The notes beneath the pieces are model-generated. The model saw only the letters and a list, made by a program, of their open reading frames with translations, was not told the origin of the DNA and searched no databases. Below, one piece after another: positions 1-9,600 of a DNA stretch of 64,000 nt. The stretch lies in assembly GCF_022809775.1 (NCBI RefSeq), contig NZ_CP094380.1, forward strand, positions 3,199,501 through 3,263,500. The letters are read 5' to 3'. The DNA comes from Pseudodesulfovibrio tunisiensis (GTDB taxonomy: Bacteria > Desulfobacterota > Desulfovibrionia > Desulfovibrionales > Desulfovibrionaceae). The number at the start of each line of letters is the position of its first letter. The stretch's first letter is position 1. A program made the position numbers and the translations under genes.

Positions 1-146
1 ACGTGCCCATGATGTCGGGCATCGTGTACCTGCACGTGGCGGAGAAGCCTGCGGCGCAGGCTGACGGCGGAAAGTCGGACGCCTCGGCGGGAAAGACCGG
101 AAAGCGGTCCGCTACATGGAAGAAAGGGACTGGCCGAGGGAAATGA
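1..146 (+). CDS. C-terminal fragment of an unidentified protein (5' end outside window)
   Basis: An open frame enters from the left edge in the third plus frame and stops at TGA 144-146. The visible tail begins VPMMSGIVYLHVAEKPA and turns into a Lys/Ser/Gly/Ala-rich, probably disordered end. It overlaps the tail of the convergent minus-strand gene by about 35 bases. The fragment is too short to identify a family. It could also be a chance open frame, but the hydrophobic stretch followed by a charged low-complexity tail looks like a real protein C-terminus. Confidence 0.4.
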   Translation, partial: VPMMSGIVYLHVAEKPAAQADGGKSDASAGKTGKRSATWKKGTGRGK

Positions 147-321
147 CGAGCAGGCCGAGGATGATGGCTGCGAGCCCGATGAACCGGAGAAATTTCGGGG
201 GCTGGCTGGCCATGGTCAGCAGCATGCGCGGCATTTTTTCCGCAAAAAGAAAATACGGGATTCCCTCGAACACGAGCGCCAGCCCTACGGCGGCGAGGAG
301 CAGGGTCCAGTCGATATTCAT
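112..321 (-). CDS. DUF2065 family small inner-membrane protein
   Basis: This 69-residue protein has two hydrophobic segments, roughly residues 4-26 and 45-63, joined by a short loop with the pattern FAEKMPRML. This layout is typical of the DUF2065 (YjeT-like) family. The start ATG at 321 was chosen because it gives the usual family length; the frame stays open far upstream only as an antisense shadow of the next genes. Function in this family is not established. It probably sits in the cytoplasmic membrane. It is convergent with the partial gene at the left edge and divergent from the sugar dehydrogenase gene. Confidence 0.75.
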   Translation of the reverse strand: MNIDWTLLLAAVGLALVFEGIPYFLFAEKMPRMLLTMASQPPKFLRFIGLAAIILGLLVISLGQSLSSM

Positions 322-390
322 GAAGACTACGTATCCGGGCGCGAGACGAATGTCCACACCGGAACGCGCGCAACTCGGAGATATGATCGA

Positions 391-1710
391 ATGAGCATGG
401 TTACTTTTGAACAGCTTCAAAGCAAGAAGAACGCCGTGGCCGTGGTTGGTCTCGGCTATGTAGGTCTGCCTCTGGCCGTGGCTCTGGGCCGTCATTTCCG
501 CGTTCTGGGCGTGGATGTGTCCGAACGCCGCATCGCGGAACTCAGGCGGAACATCGACCGCACCGGCGAGGTGGACTATTCCACCGTGGGCGATGTGGAT
601 GTGACGTATACCTCGAATCCGGCTGATCTGGCCGAGGCCCGCGTCATTCTGGTGGCCGTGCCCACGCCCATCGACGAATACCGTTCCCCGGACCTGCGGC
701 CCGTTGTGGGCGCGTCCCGGTCCGTGGGCAGGCATCTCCAGCCCGGTTCCGTGGTGGTGTACGAATCCACGGTCTATCCCGGGGTGACCGAAGAGGTGTG
801 CGTGCCGCTGCTGGAAGAGGAGTCCGGCCTGAAATGCGGCAGGGACTTCTGGGTCGGCTATTCCCCGGAGCGCATCAACCCGGGCGACCGGGAACATCGG
901 CTGGAAACCATCGTCAAGGTGGTGGCCGGACAGGACGAGGCTTCCGGCGACCTGCTCCAGAAGGTCTACGGCTCCGTGGTCAAGGCCGGCACCTTCCGCG
1001 CGCACAACATCCGCACCGCAGAGGCGGCCAAGGTCATCGAGAATACCCAGCGCGACCTGAACATCGCGCTCATGAACGAGTTGTCCATGATCTTCGACCG
1101 CATGGGCATCGATACGCTCGACGTGCTTGAAGCCGCCGGAACCAAATGGAATTTTCTCAAATTCAGGCCCGGTCTGGTGGGCGGACACTGCATTGGCGTG
1201 GACCCGTACTACCTGACCTTCAAGGCCGAGGCCGAGGGCTTTCATCCGCAGGTGATTCTGGGCGGTCGTCGCATCAACGACGGCATGGGCAAGTTCATTG
1301 CCGAGTCCACGGTCAAGCGGCTGATCAGCTCGGGCGCACGCATCAAGGGCGCTCGCGTGGGCGTGCTGGGCGTGACCTTTAAGGAGAACGTGCCCGACCT
1401 GCGCAATACCCGCGTGGTGGACGTGGTGCACGAGCTGCAGGACTACGGGGTTGCCACGCTGGTGCACGATGCCATGGCCGACTCCGAGGAAGCGCAGCGC
1501 GAACTCGGCATCGAGCTGTGCGGTCTGGATGCGTTCCGCAATCTGGACGCCCTGATTCTCGCCGTGTCCCATGACGAGTATCGGGACATCGAGCTGGCCG
1601 AGATCAAAACCTGGTTTGCGGATCAGGAACTGGCCCTGATCATCGACGTGAAGGGATTTTTCGACCGCGCCGCACTGGATCACGCCGGCATCGCCTACTG
1701 GCGGCTGTAA
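391..1710 (+). CDS. nucleotide-sugar dehydrogenase (UDP-HexNAc 6-dehydrogenase type)
   Basis: At 439 residues it matches the length of the UDP-glucose/UDP-GalNAc/UDP-ManNAc dehydrogenase family. The N-terminal NAD-binding Rossmann motif is VVGLGYVGLPLA (about residues 18-29). The central dimerisation and substrate region contains GGHCIGVDPYYL, with the catalytic Cys in the GGHC motif, and the C-terminal UDP-binding domain begins near VGVLGVTFKENVPDLRN. The GGHCIGVDPYYLT form resembles WbpO/TviB-type enzymes that make UDP-GalNAcA for surface polysaccharide, but substrate cannot be fixed from sequence. A GGAG element lies about 10 bases upstream of the ATG. No other glycan gene is adjacent. Confidence 0.88.
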   Translation: MSMVTFEQLQSKKNAVAVVGLGYVGLPLAVALGRHFRVLGVDVSERRIAELRRNIDRTGEVDYSTVGDVDVTYTSNPADLAEARVILVAVPTPIDEYRSPDLRPVVGASRSVGRHLQPGSVVVYESTVYPGVTEEVCVPLLEEESGLKCGRDFWVGYSPERINPGDREHRLETIVKVVAGQDEASGDLLQKVYGSVVKAGTFRAHNIRTAEAAKVIENTQRDLNIALMNELSMIFDRMGIDTLDVLEAAGTKWNFLKFRPGLVGGHCIGVDPYYLTFKAEAEGFHPQVILGGRRINDGMGKFIAESTVKRLISSGARIKGARVGVLGVTFKENVPDLRNTRVVDVVHELQDYGVATLVHDAMADSEEAQRELGIELCGLDAFRNLDALILAVSHDEYRDIELAEIKTWFADQELALIIDVKGFFDRAALDHAGIAYWRL

Positions 1711-1722
1711 TCGGAGGCCGGG

Positions 1723-2418
1723 GTGCTCGTTCTTGCCACTGCCACGCCTAGGGAGATGAAGGCCGTACTGGCCGGATTCGGCGAGCGTGCGACCGTGGAG
1801 CAGGGCAGTCCCGTACCGCTGGAACTTCGGGGCAGGTCGGTTCTTCTGGTCGTGACCGGCGTGGGCGTGGTCAATGCCGCGCTTGCCGCCGGAATGCTGC
1901 TCGCCCGGGAGGACGTGGACGGTGTGGTCAATCTCGGGGTTGCCGGGGCATTCGACCCGGAAACGCATCCCCTTGGTTCGGCCCATGCCGCGGAGTGCGA
2001 AATCTGGCCGGAATACGGGCTGCTGATGCCGGACGGGACCATTGATCCCAAGGGCATCGGTTTTGCGCAGGCCCGGCTGGATTCCGGTCCGGTGTGGGAT
2101 CGCGTGGCTCTGGACCCGGAAGGCGACGCACGGCGCATGGGGTTGCGTCTGTCCGAAGCATGGGGCCGGGGCGCGAGCCTGACCGTGAGCTGCGTGAGCG
2201 GAACTTCGGAACGGGCCGCAGGGCTTGGTCGGAAATACGGTGCGGCTCTGGAGAACATGGAAGGCTTTGGTTTGGCATATGCCTGCGCAGTGCGCGGGGT
2301 GCCGTTTCTGGAAGTGCGGACCGTCTCGAATGTCGTGGGGTCCCGCCGGGAGGAGGACTGGGCCCTGAAACGGGCCTTGGCTGCGCTGGGCCCCTGCGCC
2401 CATGCCCTAATCACGTGA
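1723..2418 (+). CDS. mqnB: futalosine hydrolase
   Basis: This 231-residue protein belongs to the nucleoside phosphorylase/hydrolase fold and matches futalosine hydrolase, which splits futalosine to dehypoxanthine futalosine and hypoxanthine in the alternative menaquinone pathway. Supporting features are the early GVGVVNAALAAG turn, the GVAGAF motif, and the C-terminal ENMEGFGLAYAC and VRTVSNVVGSR motifs, where the ENMEG Glu binds ribose. It starts with GTG preceded by CGGAGG at good spacing. The next gene makes a polyprenyl diphosphate, the other half of menaquinone, so the pair fits quinone synthesis. Menaquinone is the expected quinone in Desulfovibrio-type bacteria. Confidence 0.88.
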   Translation: MLVLATATPREMKAVLAGFGERATVEQGSPVPLELRGRSVLLVVTGVGVVNAALAAGMLLAREDVDGVVNLGVAGAFDPETHPLGSAHAAECEIWPEYGLLMPDGTIDPKGIGFAQARLDSGPVWDRVALDPEGDARRMGLRLSEAWGRGASLTVSCVSGTSERAAGLGRKYGAALENMEGFGLAYACAVRGVPFLEVRTVSNVVGSRREEDWALKRALAALGPCAHALIT

Positions 2419-2464
2419 CCCCGGGCTGCTTGCCTCGGGTCCCGCAACCTGACATAGTGACGCC

Positions 2465-3433
2465 ATGAACGAGCTGCTCGCATATTTTTCAAAGGAAATG
2501 CCCGGTATCAATGGTTTTCTTGATGCCGAGGCAGACAAGTTGAACGGGCTTGTGCGGGATGTTGCCAAGCACATCCTGCAATCCGGGGGCAAACGCATCC
2601 GCCCGATGCTGACCCTGCTCACGGCCCGCGTCATGGGCTATGGCAAGGATGACTATCACGCCATTGCCTGTGCCCTTGAGCTTCTGCATTCCGCCACCCT
2701 GCTGCACGACGACTATCTGGACGACGCGGAATTGCGTCGGGGCAGAGCCGCCGCGCACACCGTGTTCGGACGCACCGAAACCATTCTGGCGGGCGACGCC
2801 CTGCTGGCTCTGGCCAATGAAATGGCCGCGCGCTACAACAACGTGCGCCTGAGCTGGCTGCTGGCCCGGGGCATCATGCAGACCGCCGAGGGCGAAATTC
2901 GCGAAATCGAATTTTCCCGCGCTCCGGCTCTGGATCGTCAGGCGTATCTGGAGATCATCATTGGCAAGACCGCCCGGCTCATCGAGACTGCATGCCGCTG
3001 TGGCGCGTCTCTTGCCGGTGCCTCTGCCGAGGACGAGGACAAGGCCGGGGAGTACGGTCTGAATCTCGGTATAGCGTTCCAGCTGGTGGACGACGCGCTT
3101 GATTATGCCTCTCCCACGTCGGAAACGGGCAAGCCCGAGGGCGGCGACCTGCGGGAGGGCAAGGTGACCCTGCCCCTGATCCTGCTCATGGAGGATTCGG
3201 ACGGCGCCGGGACCGAGGAACTGCTCGCCGGACTGCGGGATCAGTCCCTGACTCCGGAGCAGTGCGAGAACATCGTGGCTCAGGTGCGCGACGGCGGATA
3301 TGCCGATCGCACCCGGGCCGAAGCCGCTACCTACGTGGAAAAGGCCAAGGCCTGTCTGGACAGCTTTTCGCCCGGACCGGAATTGACCGTGCTGCGTCAG
3401 GCCGCGGACTATGTGCTGACGCGGACCAAGTAA
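2465..3433 (+). CDS. polyprenyl diphosphate synthase (trans-prenyltransferase)
   Basis: This 322-residue enzyme extends an allylic diphosphate with isopentenyl diphosphate units. The early GGKRIRPML motif, the first Asp-rich motif LLHDDYLDDAELRRG and the second, QLVDDALDY, are all intact, so it should be active. The chain-length-setting residues before the first Asp motif are small (Ser-Ala-Thr-Leu), consistent with a long-chain, quinone side-chain enzyme (octaprenyl or heptaprenyl type), but the exact length cannot be read. It follows mqnB by about 46 bases and probably shares its transcript. A strong terminator follows. Confidence 0.88.
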   Translation: MNELLAYFSKEMPGINGFLDAEADKLNGLVRDVAKHILQSGGKRIRPMLTLLTARVMGYGKDDYHAIACALELLHSATLLHDDYLDDAELRRGRAAAHTVFGRTETILAGDALLALANEMAARYNNVRLSWLLARGIMQTAEGEIREIEFSRAPALDRQAYLEIIIGKTARLIETACRCGASLAGASAEDEDKAGEYGLNLGIAFQLVDDALDYASPTSETGKPEGGDLREGKVTLPLILLMEDSDGAGTEELLAGLRDQSLTPEQCENIVAQVRDGGYADRTRAEAATYVEKAKACLDSFSPGPELTVLRQAADYVLTRTK

Positions 3434-3438
3434 TCACG

Positions 3439-3473
3439 GGCCGGTTCGGGGTTTCGGACCGGCCTTTCGCTTT
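3439..3473 (+). terminator. Rho-independent terminator after the polyprenyl synthase gene
   Basis: The arms GGCCGGT and ACCGGCC enclose a 12-base loop and are followed by TTTCGCTTT. It closes the quinone gene pair before purL. Confidence 0.75.
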
Positions 3474-3505
3474 CATACGCTCAAAAGGCAAGGAGAGAGA
3501 CAACC

Positions 3506-6505
3506 ATGTTGTGCCGGGTACTGGTGGGGCTGAAGCCTCATGTACGTGACGTGGTGGGTGAAAAGGTCGCCCGCAAGATCAGAAGCGAGTTGCATGTGGA
3601 CGTGGACGACGTTCGCGTGGTCAACGTCTACACGCTGGAAGGACTGGAACAGGCACAGGTGGATGCCGCGCTTGAGCGGGCCGCCCTGCACGATCCGGTT
3701 CTGCATGAAGTCTCGCTGGAGCCGCTGGCCCGGGATTTCGACTGGATTCTCGAGGTGGGCTTTCGGCCCGGTGTCACGGACAACGAGGGCCGCACCGCGC
3801 GGGAGACGCTGGGCATCGCCCTTGAGCTGTCCCGCGAGGAACTGGATGCGGTCAAGGTCTACACCTGCCGTCAATATCTGATCAATGCTCCGGCCATGGA
3901 CGAGGCCGGGATTCAGGGCGTTGCCCGGGACCTGCTCGCCAACGAGCTGATCCAGCGCTACGAGTACAAGTCCGCTGCCACATGGGCGGAGAATCCCGGG
4001 TTCGAGGCGCGCGCTGCCCGCGTGACCGGACAGGCCAGTGACGAAGTGGCCGTGATTCCGCTCTCCACCATGTCGGATCAGGAAATCATGGATTTTTCCC
4101 GGGCCAATACCTTGGCCCTGTCCCTGCGCGAGTTGCATGACATCCGTGCCTATTACGCCGACCCCGAAGTCGCTACCGAACGCAGGGAGATGGGGCTGCC
4201 CGCCGATCCCACGGATGCGGAGATCGAGGTGCTGGCCCAGACCTGGTCCGAGCACTGCAAGCACAAGATATTCAGCGCAAGGATCAATTACCAGAACCGC
4301 GAGACCGGCACGTCCGAACAGGTTTCCAGCCTGTACAAGACCTTCATCCAGAACAGCACCAGGGTGCTGCGGCAGCGCAATGCCGAGTCCGGGCCGTTCG
4401 GGGACTACTGCCTTTCCGTGTTCAAGGACAACGCGGGCGTGATCAGGTTTTCCGAGACCCTGAACGTGTGCGTGAAGATGGAGACCCATAACAGCCCGTC
4501 CGCTCTGGATCCGTACGGCGGAGCCCTGACCGGCATCGTGGGCGTGAACCGCGATCCCATGGGCACGGGCATGGGCGCGAATCTGCTCTGCAACACGGAC
4601 GTGTTCTGCTTTGCCTCTCCGTTTCACGAGGGCGAACTGCCGCCCAGACTGCTGCATCCCCGCCGCGTGTTCGAAGGCGTGCGCGAGGGCGTGGAGCACG
4701 GCGGCAACAAGTCCGGCATTCCCACGGTCAACGGCTCCATCGTGTTCGACGAGCGCTATCTGGGCAAGCCGCTGGTCTACTGCGGTACCATCGGCACCAT
4801 GCCTGCCAACGTGGCCGGTCATCCGTCCCACGAGAAATGCGCCCTGCCCGGAGACATGATCGTCATGTCCGGCGGCCGCATCGGCAAGGATGGCATTCAT
4901 GGCGCGACCTTTTCCTCCGAGGAACTGCACGAGGGCAGCCCGGCGACCGCCGTGCAGATCGGCGACCCCATCACCCAGCGCAAGATGTACGATTTTCTGA
5001 TGCGCGCCCGTGATCGCGGTCTGTACCACGCCATCACGGACAACGGAGCAGGCGGCCTGTCTTCGTCCGTGGGCGAGATGGCCGAGGATTCCGGCGGGTT
5101 CGACATGGACCTGCAAAAGGCTCCGCTCAAGTATGACGGACTCAAGCCGTGGGAGATTCTCATTTCCGAGGCGCAGGAACGCATGACCATGGCGGTTCCC
5201 CGCGAAAAGCTCGACGAGTTCATGGCCCTGTCCCGGGAAATGGACGTGGAATCCACGGTGCTGGGCGAGTTCACGGATTCCGGCAAGTATCTGGTGCGCT
5301 ACGGCGACAGGCTGGTGACGTGTCTGGACATGGAATTCCTGCACAACGGCGTGCCCCAGATGGAGCTGGAAGCCGTGTGGGAGCGTCCTGAAATCGCGGA
5401 TGACGAGATTCCGGTTCCCGAGGATCAGGAAGGCCTGCTCAAGGACATGCTTGGCCGTCTGAACATCTGCTCCAAGGAATACGTGGTGCGTCAGTACGAC
5501 CACGAGGTGCAGGGCCGCAGCGCGGTCAAGCCCATGGTGGGCGTCAAGGCGGATGGTCCGTCCGACGCGGGCGTGCTTCGTCCCGACTACGAAAGCGACA
5601 AGGGCCTGGTCGTGTCCCACGGCATCTGCCCCAAGTTTTCCGATCTGGACACCTACTGGATGATGGCCAACGCCATTGACGAGGCCGTGCGCAATGCCGT
5701 GGCCGTGGGTGGCGATGTCCGCTACATGGCCGGTTGCGACAACTTCTGCTGGTGCGACCCGGTCCAGTCCGAATCCACTCCGGACGGGCAGTACAAGCTG
5801 GCCCAGCTCGTGCGCGCCAATCAGGCCCTGTCCCATTTCTGTCTCGGGTTCGGCGTTCCCTGCGTGTCGGGCAAGGACTCCATGAAGAACGACTACAAGG
5901 GCGGGGGCCGCAAGATTTCCATTCCCCCGACCGTGCTGTTCTCGGTCATCGGCGTGCTGCCGGACGTGAACAAGTGCCAGACCTCGGACTTCAAGAAGGC
6001 CGGTGACCTGATCTACGTGCTTGGCCTGACCCGGTCCGAACTGGGCGGCAGCGAGGTTGCGGATCAGCTCGGATTCTCCAGCTCGCGCGTGCCGCAGGTT
6101 GATCTGCTGTCCGCGAAGCAGCGGTACGAGACCCTGTTCAACGCGATTCAGGATGGTCTGGTCAACGGCTGTCACGACCTGTCCGACGGCGGACTTGCCG
6201 TGGCCGTGGCCGAGATGTGCATCGGCGGCCGTCTGGGCGCGGATGTGAATCTGGATGCGGTCCCGACATGCGGCGACATGAATCTGACCGAACTGCTGTA
6301 CTCGGAATCCGCCAGCCGCCTGCTGGTGTCCGTGCCTGCTGAAAGGCGGGAGGCGTTCGAAGCTGCGTTCTCCGGTCAGTTCGCCGCCTGCATCGGCGAG
6401 GTCGGGAAATCGGCGAATCTGGTTCTGCGGTCCGGCGGAAATGCTGTCGTTGACGCGTCGGTCGAGGATTTGGCCAGAGCGTTCAAGGTCACATTGGACT
6501 GGTAG
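3506..6505 (+). CDS. purL: phosphoribosylformylglycinamidine synthase, synthetase subunit with fused PurS-like N-terminus
   Basis: This 999-residue protein converts FGAR to FGAM in purine synthesis. Residues 1 to about 160 form PurS-like alpha/beta segments, followed by the linker region (EVLAQTWSEHCKHKIF near 255) and two AIRS/PurM-like halves, with METHNSPSALDPYGGA near residue 325 and a second VSGKDSMKND region near 790. The C-terminal glutaminase domain of the 1300-residue enterobacterial enzyme is missing, so a separate PurQ must supply ammonia. No purQ lies in this window. The layout, with a PurS-like start and no PurQ end, is intermediate between the single-chain and three-subunit forms. 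Confidence 0.92.
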   Translation: MLCRVLVGLKPHVRDVVGEKVARKIRSELHVDVDDVRVVNVYTLEGLEQAQVDAALERAALHDPVLHEVSLEPLARDFDWILEVGFRPGVTDNEGRTARETLGIALELSREELDAVKVYTCRQYLINAPAMDEAGIQGVARDLLANELIQRYEYKSAATWAENPGFEARAARVTGQASDEVAVIPLSTMSDQEIMDFSRANTLALSLRELHDIRAYYADPEVATERREMGLPADPTDAEIEVLAQTWSEHCKHKIFSARINYQNRETGTSEQVSSLYKTFIQNSTRVLRQRNAESGPFGDYCLSVFKDNAGVIRFSETLNVCVKMETHNSPSALDPYGGALTGIVGVNRDPMGTGMGANLLCNTDVFCFASPFHEGELPPRLLHPRRVFEGVREGVEHGGNKSGIPTVNGSIVFDERYLGKPLVYCGTIGTMPANVAGHPSHEKCALPGDMIVMSGGRIGKDGIHGATFSSEELHEGSPATAVQIGDPITQRKMYDFLMRARDRGLYHAITDNGAGGLSSSVGEMAEDSGGFDMDLQKAPLKYDGLKPWEILISEAQERMTMAVPREKLDEFMALSREMDVESTVLGEFTDSGKYLVRYGDRLVTCLDMEFLHNGVPQMELEAVWERPEIADDEIPVPEDQEGLLKDMLGRLNICSKEYVVRQYDHEVQGRSAVKPMVGVKADGPSDAGVLRPDYESDKGLVVSHGICPKFSDLDTYWMMANAIDEAVRNAVAVGGDVRYMAGCDNFCWCDPVQSESTPDGQYKLAQLVRANQALSHFCLGFGVPCVSGKDSMKNDYKGGGRKISIPPTVLFSVIGVLPDVNKCQTSDFKKAGDLIYVLGLTRSELGGSEVADQLGFSSSRVPQVDLLSAKQRYETLFNAIQDGLVNGCHDLSDGGLAVAVAEMCIGGRLGADVNLDAVPTCGDMNLTELLYSESASRLLVSVPAERREAFEAAFSGQFAACIGEVGKSANLVLRSGGNAVVDASVEDLARAFKVTLDW

Positions 6506-6573
6506 GCGACCCGTTTTCCTGTCATTTTGTCGAATCTTGTCCGTTCGGACATGATTTCCGAAGAGGCATGATG

Positions 6574-6610
6574 GCCCGGCACTTGTTCCCAAGTGTCGGG
6601 CCTTTTTGTC
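6574..6610 (+). terminator. Rho-independent terminator after purL
   Basis: Twelve-base arms GCCCGGCACTTG and CAAGTGTCGGGC enclose a four-base loop and are followed by CTTTTTG. The hairpin is strong. Confidence 0.88.
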
Positions 6611-6672
6611 CTTTTGGTGAATATGACGGCAAGGGCCGTATTGGGGCCAGTCTTCGTTTAATAGTGAAGTTC

Positions 6673-6701
6673 TTTACCTGAAAGGAAAAACGTTATATGA
6701 A
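6673..6701 (+). promoter_or_regulatory. possible sigma-70-type promoter for the cytochrome/chemoreceptor pair
   Basis: TTTACC and TATGAA are separated by 17 bases, about 75 bases ahead of the cytochrome start codon, in a locally AT-rich stretch. Each box matches the consensus at four of six positions. This is inferred only from spacing and position. Confidence 0.35.
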
Positions 6702-6775
6702 TGAATAGCTTGTCATAGGAGGACGCGGCATTGCGCCGCGAGTGCAAGTGACTGCTGAGACACGGGGGTTGGTGC

Positions 6776-7261
6776 ATGCATGTTGAATCCGGCTGGGCCA
6801 GATGCGGCCTGGCGTTTTTCCTGTCGGCTTTTTTTCTTGCCGTTGGCATGGCGGGCACGGGGCGAAGCGATTCGGGGCGATACGTCGGCTCGGAAGCTTG
6901 TGCCGAATGTCATGACAGCGAGTATCAGAATTTCAAACAGTATTCCAAAAAGGCTCATTCCGGGGATTCCGTGAAGATCATGGCCGGTGACCTGACCAGT
7001 GAGGAACTGGCCGAGTGTTACGCCTGCCATGTGACCGGCTTCGGCAAGCCCGGCGGGTTCGTCAGCTTCGACGAAACCCCGAAGATGGCGGACGCGGGGT
7101 GCGAGGTCTGCCACGGACCCGGGTACGAGCATGTGGAGGCCGGGGGCGATCCGGAATTCATCAAGGCTGACATCGAGGTCTCTGATTGCGAGACCTGCCA
7201 CAATCCCGAGCGCGTCGAGGCGTTCGACTTCAAGCCGCTGCTGTTCGGCGGCGCGCACTAG
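6776..7261 (+). CDS. periplasmic tetrahaem c-type cytochrome (cytochrome c554-like)
   Basis: This 161-residue protein has an N-terminal hydrophobic export signal (about residues 8-27) and four CxxCH haem c sites at Cys42, Cys81, Cys109 and Cys138. The spacing and sequence (SEACAECH, CYACHVTGFG, GCEVCHGPG) resemble the cytochrome c554/multihaem fold used for periplasmic electron transfer rather than Desulfovibrio cytochrome c3. The ATG at 6776 is preceded by a G-rich element and by an in-frame stop, so this start is well bounded. The chemoreceptor gene begins 12 bases after its stop, so the two are almost surely co-transcribed and may work together in redox sensing. Confidence 0.85.
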   Translation: MHVESGWARCGLAFFLSAFFLAVGMAGTGRSDSGRYVGSEACAECHDSEYQNFKQYSKKAHSGDSVKIMAGDLTSEELAECYACHVTGFGKPGGFVSFDETPKMADAGCEVCHGPGYEHVEAGGDPEFIKADIEVSDCETCHNPERVEAFDFKPLLFGGAH

Positions 7262-7273
7262 AAGGGAGGCCTC

Positions 7274-9289
7274 ATGCAGTTTCTGAATCGATCGCTGGGC
7301 GTCAAGGTCATCCTGCTGTCGTCCCTGCTTACCATTCTCGCGTTCACGGGCCTGTTCCTTTACAACTCCTATTCCAACTATACCAATACGCTTCATGAAG
7401 TGGAGCATGCGGCCAGTCGCGTGAGCGACATGCTGTACATGGCCATCGAGGAGCCCATGAGCGTGGGCGACAACGAGGGCACGGAACGAAAGTTCGAGGA
7501 AGTTGCTGCGCGATATGCCGACCTGCGCGCCTATCTCGTGGATTACAAGGGGGAGATAACCTATTCCACGGACCCCGAGGCTGTTCGTGGCGACATCATG
7601 AAGGTGCGCTCCGAAAACGGGTTGCCGGGCATGATCCGGGAGAGCCTGAAAAGCGGGACCGAAGGCGGAGAGCTCATGGACATCTCCGAAAAACTGAATT
7701 TTGCCGAGGTCAAGGCCGTTCCGAACAGTCCCCGCTGCTACCATTGCCATGGCAAGTCCAGAAAGATTCTCGGGGCCATGGTCATTACCGTGGACGTAAG
7801 CCCGCAGTTCAACAGCCTCAAGGACAATCAGGTCAGGTCCGCCGGGATTTCCGTGCTCGGGGTGATTTCCCTGCTGACCGCGCTGATCATCTTCATGCGT
7901 CGTTCCGTGGTCAATCGGATCAGTGCCATTGCCGCATCCACCGAGGAAGTGAGCAAGGGCAATCTTGATGCCGAGTTCGCAGTCAAGGGACAGGACGAGA
8001 TCGGACGTTTGAGCCGGTATCTCGGCGAAATGGTGGATCAGATCAAGGATCAGCTCCAGTACAACAAAAGCGTCCTGTCCGGGATCATTGTTCCCCTGTT
8101 CGTGACCGATGCCGAGGAACGGCTCAGGTTCGTGAACCAGCCGCTTCTGGATATCCTCGGTCAGGACGAGGACGGGATTCTCGGTCGCGCCGTGCCCGAT
8201 GTGTTCGAGTGCGAGCCGGGCGAGGAAACCTGCGATGCGGCCCATGTCATCGAAAGCGGCACGACCCTGACCGGGAATTTCCGGTATGTCCGGGCCGACG
8301 GAACCGCCTTTCCCCTGCATTTCGAGGCTTCTCCGCTCAAGGATGCGGACGGCAGGACCGTAGGCGCCATCTGCGTGCTCATCGATCTGACCCGCGAGGA
8401 GGAGGATCGTCGCAACATCGAGGCCCAGCGTCGAAACCTGCTGGAGGTGGCCACCGAGGTCACGCAGGTTGCCAACAGCCTGAATTCCGCGTCGGATCTG
8501 CTTTCCGAGCGCATGCGCGAACTGGCTCGCGGCGTGGATACCTCTGCGGATCAGACCGGACAGGTGGCCACGGCCATGGAGGAAATGAACGCCACCGTGC
8601 TTGAGGTCGCCAAAAACGCGTCGGAAACAGCCGATGCATCGGGACAGGCCAACAAGGTGGCCGTGGATGGCGGGGACGTGGTGCGCAAGACCGTGGTCGA
8701 GATCAATTCCGTGGCCACCACCACCGAGAATCTGGCTGGTGCGCTCGGCGAACTTTCCAGCCGGGCCGAGAATATCGGTCAGGTCATGGGCGTGATCAAC
8801 GACATTGCGGATCAGACCAACCTGCTCGCCCTGAACGCGGCCATCGAGGCGGCACGGGCCGGAGATGCCGGACGCGGATTCGCCGTGGTTGCGGACGAGG
8901 TGCGCAAGCTCGCGGAAAAGACCATGCAGGCCACCAAGGAAGTGGAAGGGGCCATCAGCCTGATTCAGCAGTCCACCACGGACGTTGTCCGGGAAATGGA
9001 TACGGCCAGGGAGCGGGTGGTCAACACGTCTGGCATGGCCCAGCAGGCCGGAGAGGTGCTCGATCAGATCGTGACCCACTCCAATTCCATAGCCGACATG
9101 GTTCGTGGAATCGCCACGGCCGCGGAACAGCAATCGTCCACTTCGGATGAGATCAACAACAGCGTTACGCATATCAACGAGCTGTCCCAGGAAGTGCTAG
9201 CCGGCATCCGCGAATCCAGCGAGGGTATCGAGGAAGTTTCCCGCATGGCCCGGCAGCTTGCCGAACTGGTCGCCAAATTCCGCAACTGA
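7274..9289 (+). CDS. methyl-accepting chemotaxis protein with periplasmic haem c site (DcrA-like)
   Basis: This 671-residue transducer has TM1 (about 10-30), a periplasmic sensor (31-188), TM2 (about 190-208), a HAMP domain (to about 262), a PAS domain (about 270-380) and a signalling domain with the hairpin-tip sequence [18 protein letters not shown]. The periplasmic part contains the haem c attachment motif CYHCH at residues 155-159, just before TM2. Haem c in this position is known from DcrA of Desulfovibrio vulgaris, an oxygen/redox chemoreceptor. A tetrahaem cytochrome gene lies 12 bases upstream. The start ATG has a GGGAGG element. No CheR-binding pentapeptide is visible at the C-terminus. 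Ligand and response are inferred, not shown. Confidence 0.9.
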   Translation: MQFLNRSLGVKVILLSSLLTILAFTGLFLYNSYSNYTNTLHEVEHAASRVSDMLYMAIEEPMSVGDNEGTERKFEEVAARYADLRAYLVDYKGEITYSTDPEAVRGDIMKVRSENGLPGMIRESLKSGTEGGELMDISEKLNFAEVKAVPNSPRCYHCHGKSRKILGAMVITVDVSPQFNSLKDNQVRSAGISVLGVISLLTALIIFMRRSVVNRISAIAASTEEVSKGNLDAEFAVKGQDEIGRLSRYLGEMVDQIKDQLQYNKSVLSGIIVPLFVTDAEERLRFVNQPLLDILGQDEDGILGRAVPDVFECEPGEETCDAAHVIESGTTLTGNFRYVRADGTAFPLHFEASPLKDADGRTVGAICVLIDLTREEEDRRNIEAQRRNLLEVATEVTQVANSLNSASDLLSERMRELARGVDTSADQTGQVATAMEEMNATVLEVAKNASETADASGQANKVAVDGGDVVRKTVVEINSVATTTENLAGALGELSSRAENIGQVMGVINDIADQTNLLALNAAIEAARAGDAGRGFAVVADEVRKLAEKTMQATKEVEGAISLIQQSTTDVVREMDTARERVVNTSGMAQQAGEVLDQIVTHSNSIADMVRGIATAAEQQSSTSDEINNSVTHINELSQEVLAGIRESSEGIEEVSRMARQLAELVAKFRN

Positions 9290-9311
9290 GCGGAATCGGA
9301 AACATGCATTG

Positions 9312-9350
9312 AAAAGGACGGGTCCCGGCCGAGCCGGGACCCGTCCTTTT
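9312..9350 (+). terminator. Rho-independent terminator after the chemoreceptor gene
   Basis: An 18-base inverted repeat (GGACGGGTCCCGGC arms extended by AAAA/TTTT) has a three-base loop and a T-rich tail. It could also work on the opposite strand. Confidence 0.9.
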
Positions 9351-9600
9351 GCTGTCTCTGTGGAGTTGATTTGTTTCGTTAGCAATAACAAATGGTTGAA
9401 ATTGTTCCTGTCAAAAAGCCCACAAATCGTGTATGTGGTGTCCAGCGACAAAGTTAGGTCAATCGTTCTACTAAGCTGGTGGCGGTAACAATTTGTTTTA
9501 TCAGCTTAATATGCATGGGTGGGCATGATGCCCGGCTGTTTTGTTTGCGCGAATCAGCGTATTCATGTAGTGGGACGGTGATTGCTGTTTCAACTATTGC
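9351..9600. other. non-coding, AT-richer stretch upstream of perR
   Basis: About 250 bases here lack a credible gene. Composition is visibly more AT-rich than the flanks, and several AACAA/TTGTT words are scattered through it. No clear hairpin or repeat was found. It most likely holds regulatory DNA for the downstream oxidative-stress genes. Confidence 0.4.

Noticed and set aside
3473..6592. A minus-strand open frame of over 1000 codons opposite purL
   Set aside because: The protein is low-complexity and His/Gly/Arg-rich with no recognisable family, and the plus strand carries an unmistakable purL. It is a codon-usage shadow in GC-rich DNA. Similar antisense frames at 112-2403, 6713-9172, 21350-24106 and 25407-28661 were rejected for the same reason.
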